This document shows positions 61,220 to 64,000 of a DNA stretch of 64,000 bases, piece by piece. The stretch lies in assembly GCA_026261815.1 (NCBI GenBank), contig JAMPIT010000890.1, forward strand, positions 13,668,991-13,732,990, written 5' to 3'. A program made the translations under genes and the position numbers. The notes beneath the pieces are model-generated. The model saw only the letters and a program-made list of their open reading frames with translations, was not told where the DNA came from and did no database searches. Source of the DNA: Monarcha castaneiventris obscurior. Its lineage: Eukaryota; Chordata; Aves; Passeriformes; Monarchidae. How positions within the stretch are numbered: position 1 is the first letter of the stretch; each line of letters starts with the position of its first letter.

Positions 61220-61685
61220 AAACACCACAGAGCTGTTCACTCACTCCCCCCAGTGGGATGGGGGAGAAAATCAGAAAAAAAAAAAAAAAAAAAAAAAAGG
61301 TAAAGACAGCTTAACAGGACAAAAAAGGAGGGGAAAATAGTAATAAAAGAATATCCAAGATGAGTGACACACAGTACAGTTGTTCACCACCCATTGATCG
61401 ACGCCCAGCCAGTCCCAAGCAGTGATCAGTGCCCTTCCCTGGCCTACTCCCCCCCAGTTTTATTGTTCAGCATGATTCAAAATGGTGTGGAATATCCCTT
61501 GGGTCAGCTAGGGTCTGCTCTCCTGCCTGCGTCCACTCCCAAATCCTTGTGCACATCAGCCTCCTCACTGGCAGGGCAGTAGGAGAAGCTGTGTTTTATC
61601 AGTATTATTCTCATCCTCAGTCCAAAACACAGCATTGTATCAGCGCCTAAGGAAAACATTAACTATGCCTACCACAACCAGGACA
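61220..61685 (+). mobile_element. Degraded avian ERV solo LTR (unit 2)
   Basis: Copy of 44,921-45,386, including an A24 run of the same length (61,275-61,298). Confidence 0.6.
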
Positions 61686-61736
61686 ACCATTACATTTTTA
61701 CATATATATATCTCTAATCAAGGATTTCTGCTACAG

Positions 61737-61891
61737 GAAAAGTTTGTGCAAAGACTCCCTGGAAGAAGTGAAACGCCTCCTGTGGTTTGCAAGCAGAACT
61801 ATCAAAGTGCTATTCAGCAGTATTAAAGCTCTTTTTAGTGTTTTACATGGTTTGAAAGAAACTCTGGGAGGCTTTCATGGTTTAATTACAG
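61737..61891 (+). other. Exon-like open segment (unit 2)
   Basis: Copy of 45,438-45,592 with the same splice-like borders and reading frame. Confidence 0.18.
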
Positions 61892-61942
61892 GTCAGTACA
61901 GGAGGGAACAAACCCCAGCTCTTTCCAACAGCGAAAATTTTC

Positions 61943-62533
61943 TGTTTTGTCAAGGTTTAACCCCAGCCAGTGACTAAGTGTAGGTGTGTACACACACAGA
62001 CACACACATAAACACACACACACGGGATGGGGAGAAGGAGAATCAGAAAAAGTAAAACTCATGGGTTTAGGTAAGAACACTTTAGTAACTGAACTAAAGC
62101 AAACAAATAAAAATAACAATAAAAATGAAAAGGATAAAGAGAGAGATGAATAAACCCCAAGACAGGCAAGTGACACACAATACAGTTGCTCACCACCCCC
62201 TGTCCAGCTCCAAAGCAGCAGTCGGTGCCTCCTGGCTGATCAGGATACAAACTGCCCCCTGTTTATATACTGGGCATGATGCTCTGTGGTGTGAACCATC
62301 CCTCTGGGCAGTTTGGGTCAGCTGTCCTGGCCCTGCTTCCTTCCAGCTTCTTGTGCACTTCCTCACTGGCAGAGTATGGGAAACTGAGAAGTCCCAGATT
62401 TAAGGGAAGCCCTACTCAGCAACAACTAAACCATCAGTGTGTTACCAACATTATTCTCACACTACATCCAAACACAGCACTGCATCAGCTACTTAGGAAG
62501 AAAATTAACTCTATCCCATCCAAACCCAGGACA
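61943..62533 (+). mobile_element. Avian ERV solo LTR (unit 2)
   Basis: Copy of 45,644-46,234 with two substitutions (62,359 and 62,485). Confidence 0.65.
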
Positions 62534-63473
62534 TGCATTCATTTAAGCACCTAGTTTAAGCCCACTTGTACCAAACTCAACAAGCCATCTAGTTGAATTA
62601 TAGTGGTTTGCACTCATTGTGGTACTTTTGTCATTTTAAACAAACAACGCCACTACCGTTCCCTGCTTCGATGTTAAAAAGATTTTTAGGGTTAAAACCA
62701 TGGAATTCCAGGGTAATTCAAAATTGTTTCAATTCTATGGTAAAAAATAAGTGTCACCAAATTTAGGGGAACTACAAGATCATCTAGCAAAGTCTTGTAA
62801 AACTCTACAGTAATACTTCTCTTGTAGTGCTATTTCATATCCACAAATGAGAAACCTTGAGGCATGACCTAAGAACTTTAGCAGAAACTTTTTTTATGAG
62901 GCCCTTACATTCACTGTCATGTACAGTAAGCTCTAGTGACACACAAACCAAAAACACAACTGGTAAAGAAAAAACACAAAAAATTGTATCACATTATAGT
63001 CCATGAGTCCAGTGAATTTTATGCATTTAGTTTCTATTACCTGTTCACAGATGCAATATTTTAATTTTCATTCCTCTCCTGTGCATATCTACAGCAGAAT
63101 TGCTTTTTAATGAAAGCAAATCATTATCTAACAGGGGACCTAATGCAGAAGTTAACTGACTGACTGACACCTGTAGATAAGCAATGAAAGCTAAGTACAG
63201 ACAGCAAACCCCAAATAATTCCGACATCAGGTGACTTTAGCTAGAGAAGTCAGAGAGGGAACAGGTGACAGAAGTACAGGCTCACATATCCATCAGCCTC
63301 ACAGAGGGCATCTTAAATAAAGAAGTTTGTTGGACATACTGATCTTAACTGTGGAACTTCTAGTTTTCATCAGAACAGACTAAATGAAAGCAAAGATGAA
63401 GACAGTAGCCACGTTGTGCCACAACAGAAATATAAACCAACATATTTGTACATATATCCTTTCCGTGCATATA

Positions 63474-63998
63474 ATACACAACACAAAATGTTTTATTCAA
63501 AAATAGACATTTGAGGAACCTTTTAAAAGTAACATAGAAACTACATTTCACCATTTTGTCAAATCAAAAGTATATCCTTAGGCTGCAAACTGTTCTTTTT
63601 ACTGGACAGCTCTTAAAAGGATCAATGTACTTGATCTGAAAAGTGCTGCAGAAGTAAGGCATTGATACAGAAGCAGGTAGAAATATGTAGTGCATGTACA
63701 TGGGCTTGGGGTATTTTCCTTGTTTTTTTAACACCAAGCCTGCCAGACCACGTACGTCGGTCGGAGAGAACTGAAGGCAACTGCAGCAGGAACACACAAG
63801 TACAGGCTGTGTGAGATGCCATATTGGTACACACAACACACTCTGTCCTGCTGAACCCATCAGATGCTTCAACTGCTAGTAAACCTACAATGTGACCTGT
63901 GTTAGAAATCACCTGAGAATTCAACACAACTCTTCAGTGCCTCTGACGTCCCCACTACAGAGTTTTCCTGGGAACATTAAAATGGCACCAGTGTTTTA
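63474..63998 (-). other. Possible 3' end of the next - strand gene (unit 2)
   Basis: Copy of 47,175-47,699, with AATAAA on - at 63,492-63,497. If the duplication is real, this is the copy that would still adjoin the rest of the gene to the right of the window. Confidence 0.25.
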
Positions 63999-64000
63999 CA

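Larger units (their letters stand above)
47700..63998. repeat. Tandem duplication, unit 2 (16,299 bp)
   Basis: Direct repeat of 31,401-47,699. The junction is seamless, with no N run. Left of it is the end of unit 1 (…agtgttttac) and right of it the MCUB intron 6 sequence (agtgcaggtaacc…). The last two bases of the window (ca) fit either a further unit or unique flank, so the right boundary is not defined within the window. Confidence 0.97.

Noticed and set aside
1..64000. CRISPR arrays, operons, rRNA or tRNA genes
   Set aside because: None seen. Repeats are eukaryotic microsatellites, CR1 and LTR elements, and gene structure is intron-rich vertebrate.

Overview
The window reads as vertebrate, almost certainly bird, nuclear DNA. 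Genes are split into short exons with GT/AG introns. The interspersed repeats are CR1 LINE fragments and avian-type retroviral LTRs, with no SINE/Alu-like elements. The two recognisable genes, MCUB and CASP6, are neighbours in the same tail-to-tail order as on human 4q25 (MCUB, CASP6, PLA2G12A, CFI). Lineage within birds cannot be fixed by reading alone.

Layout. Positions 1-25,698 are non-coding and read as the 3' part of the large MCUB intron 1. They contain microsatellites, CR1 scraps, an LTR-like block, a 59-bp T run, small tandem duplications and a widely spaced inverted repeat. MCUB exons 2-8 lie on + between 25,699 and 33,487. Exon 1 (leader) is not in the window. CASP6 follows on -, with coding exons 2-7 between 41,352 and 35,197. 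Its 3' end lies about 0.4 kb from the MCUB poly(A) site, and a CpG-island promoter lies at about 42.8-43.6 kb. Beyond that are two degraded LTRs of one family, and an AATAAA on - that could end the next gene (PLA2G12A by synteny).

The dominant structural feature is a direct tandem duplication with a period of exactly 16,299 bp. Unit 1 is about 31,401-47,699 and unit 2 about 47,700-63,998. I found 15 substitutions (about 0.09%) and no length difference, even through an A24 run and CA repeats. The left breakpoint is in MCUB intron 6. The second unit therefore carries an orphan MCUB 3' fragment (exons 7-8), a second complete set of CASP6 coding exons 2-7 with its own CpG island, and a second intergenic segment. 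Divergence at allelic level means this is either a very recent or polymorphic CASP6 duplication or an assembly false duplication of two haplotypes. The sequence alone cannot decide. The window stops within two bases of the end of unit 2, so a third unit cannot be excluded.

Function. MCUB encodes the dominant-negative paralogue of the mitochondrial calcium uniporter pore and lowers mitochondrial Ca2+ uptake. CASP6 encodes an executioner caspase that cleaves lamins and other substrates. They are linked by position, not by a shared pathway. Two protein-level points stand out. The CASP6 L4 active-site loop is about eight residues shorter than in human. The two CASP6 copies differ by His/Arg at the position equivalent to human Arg54.
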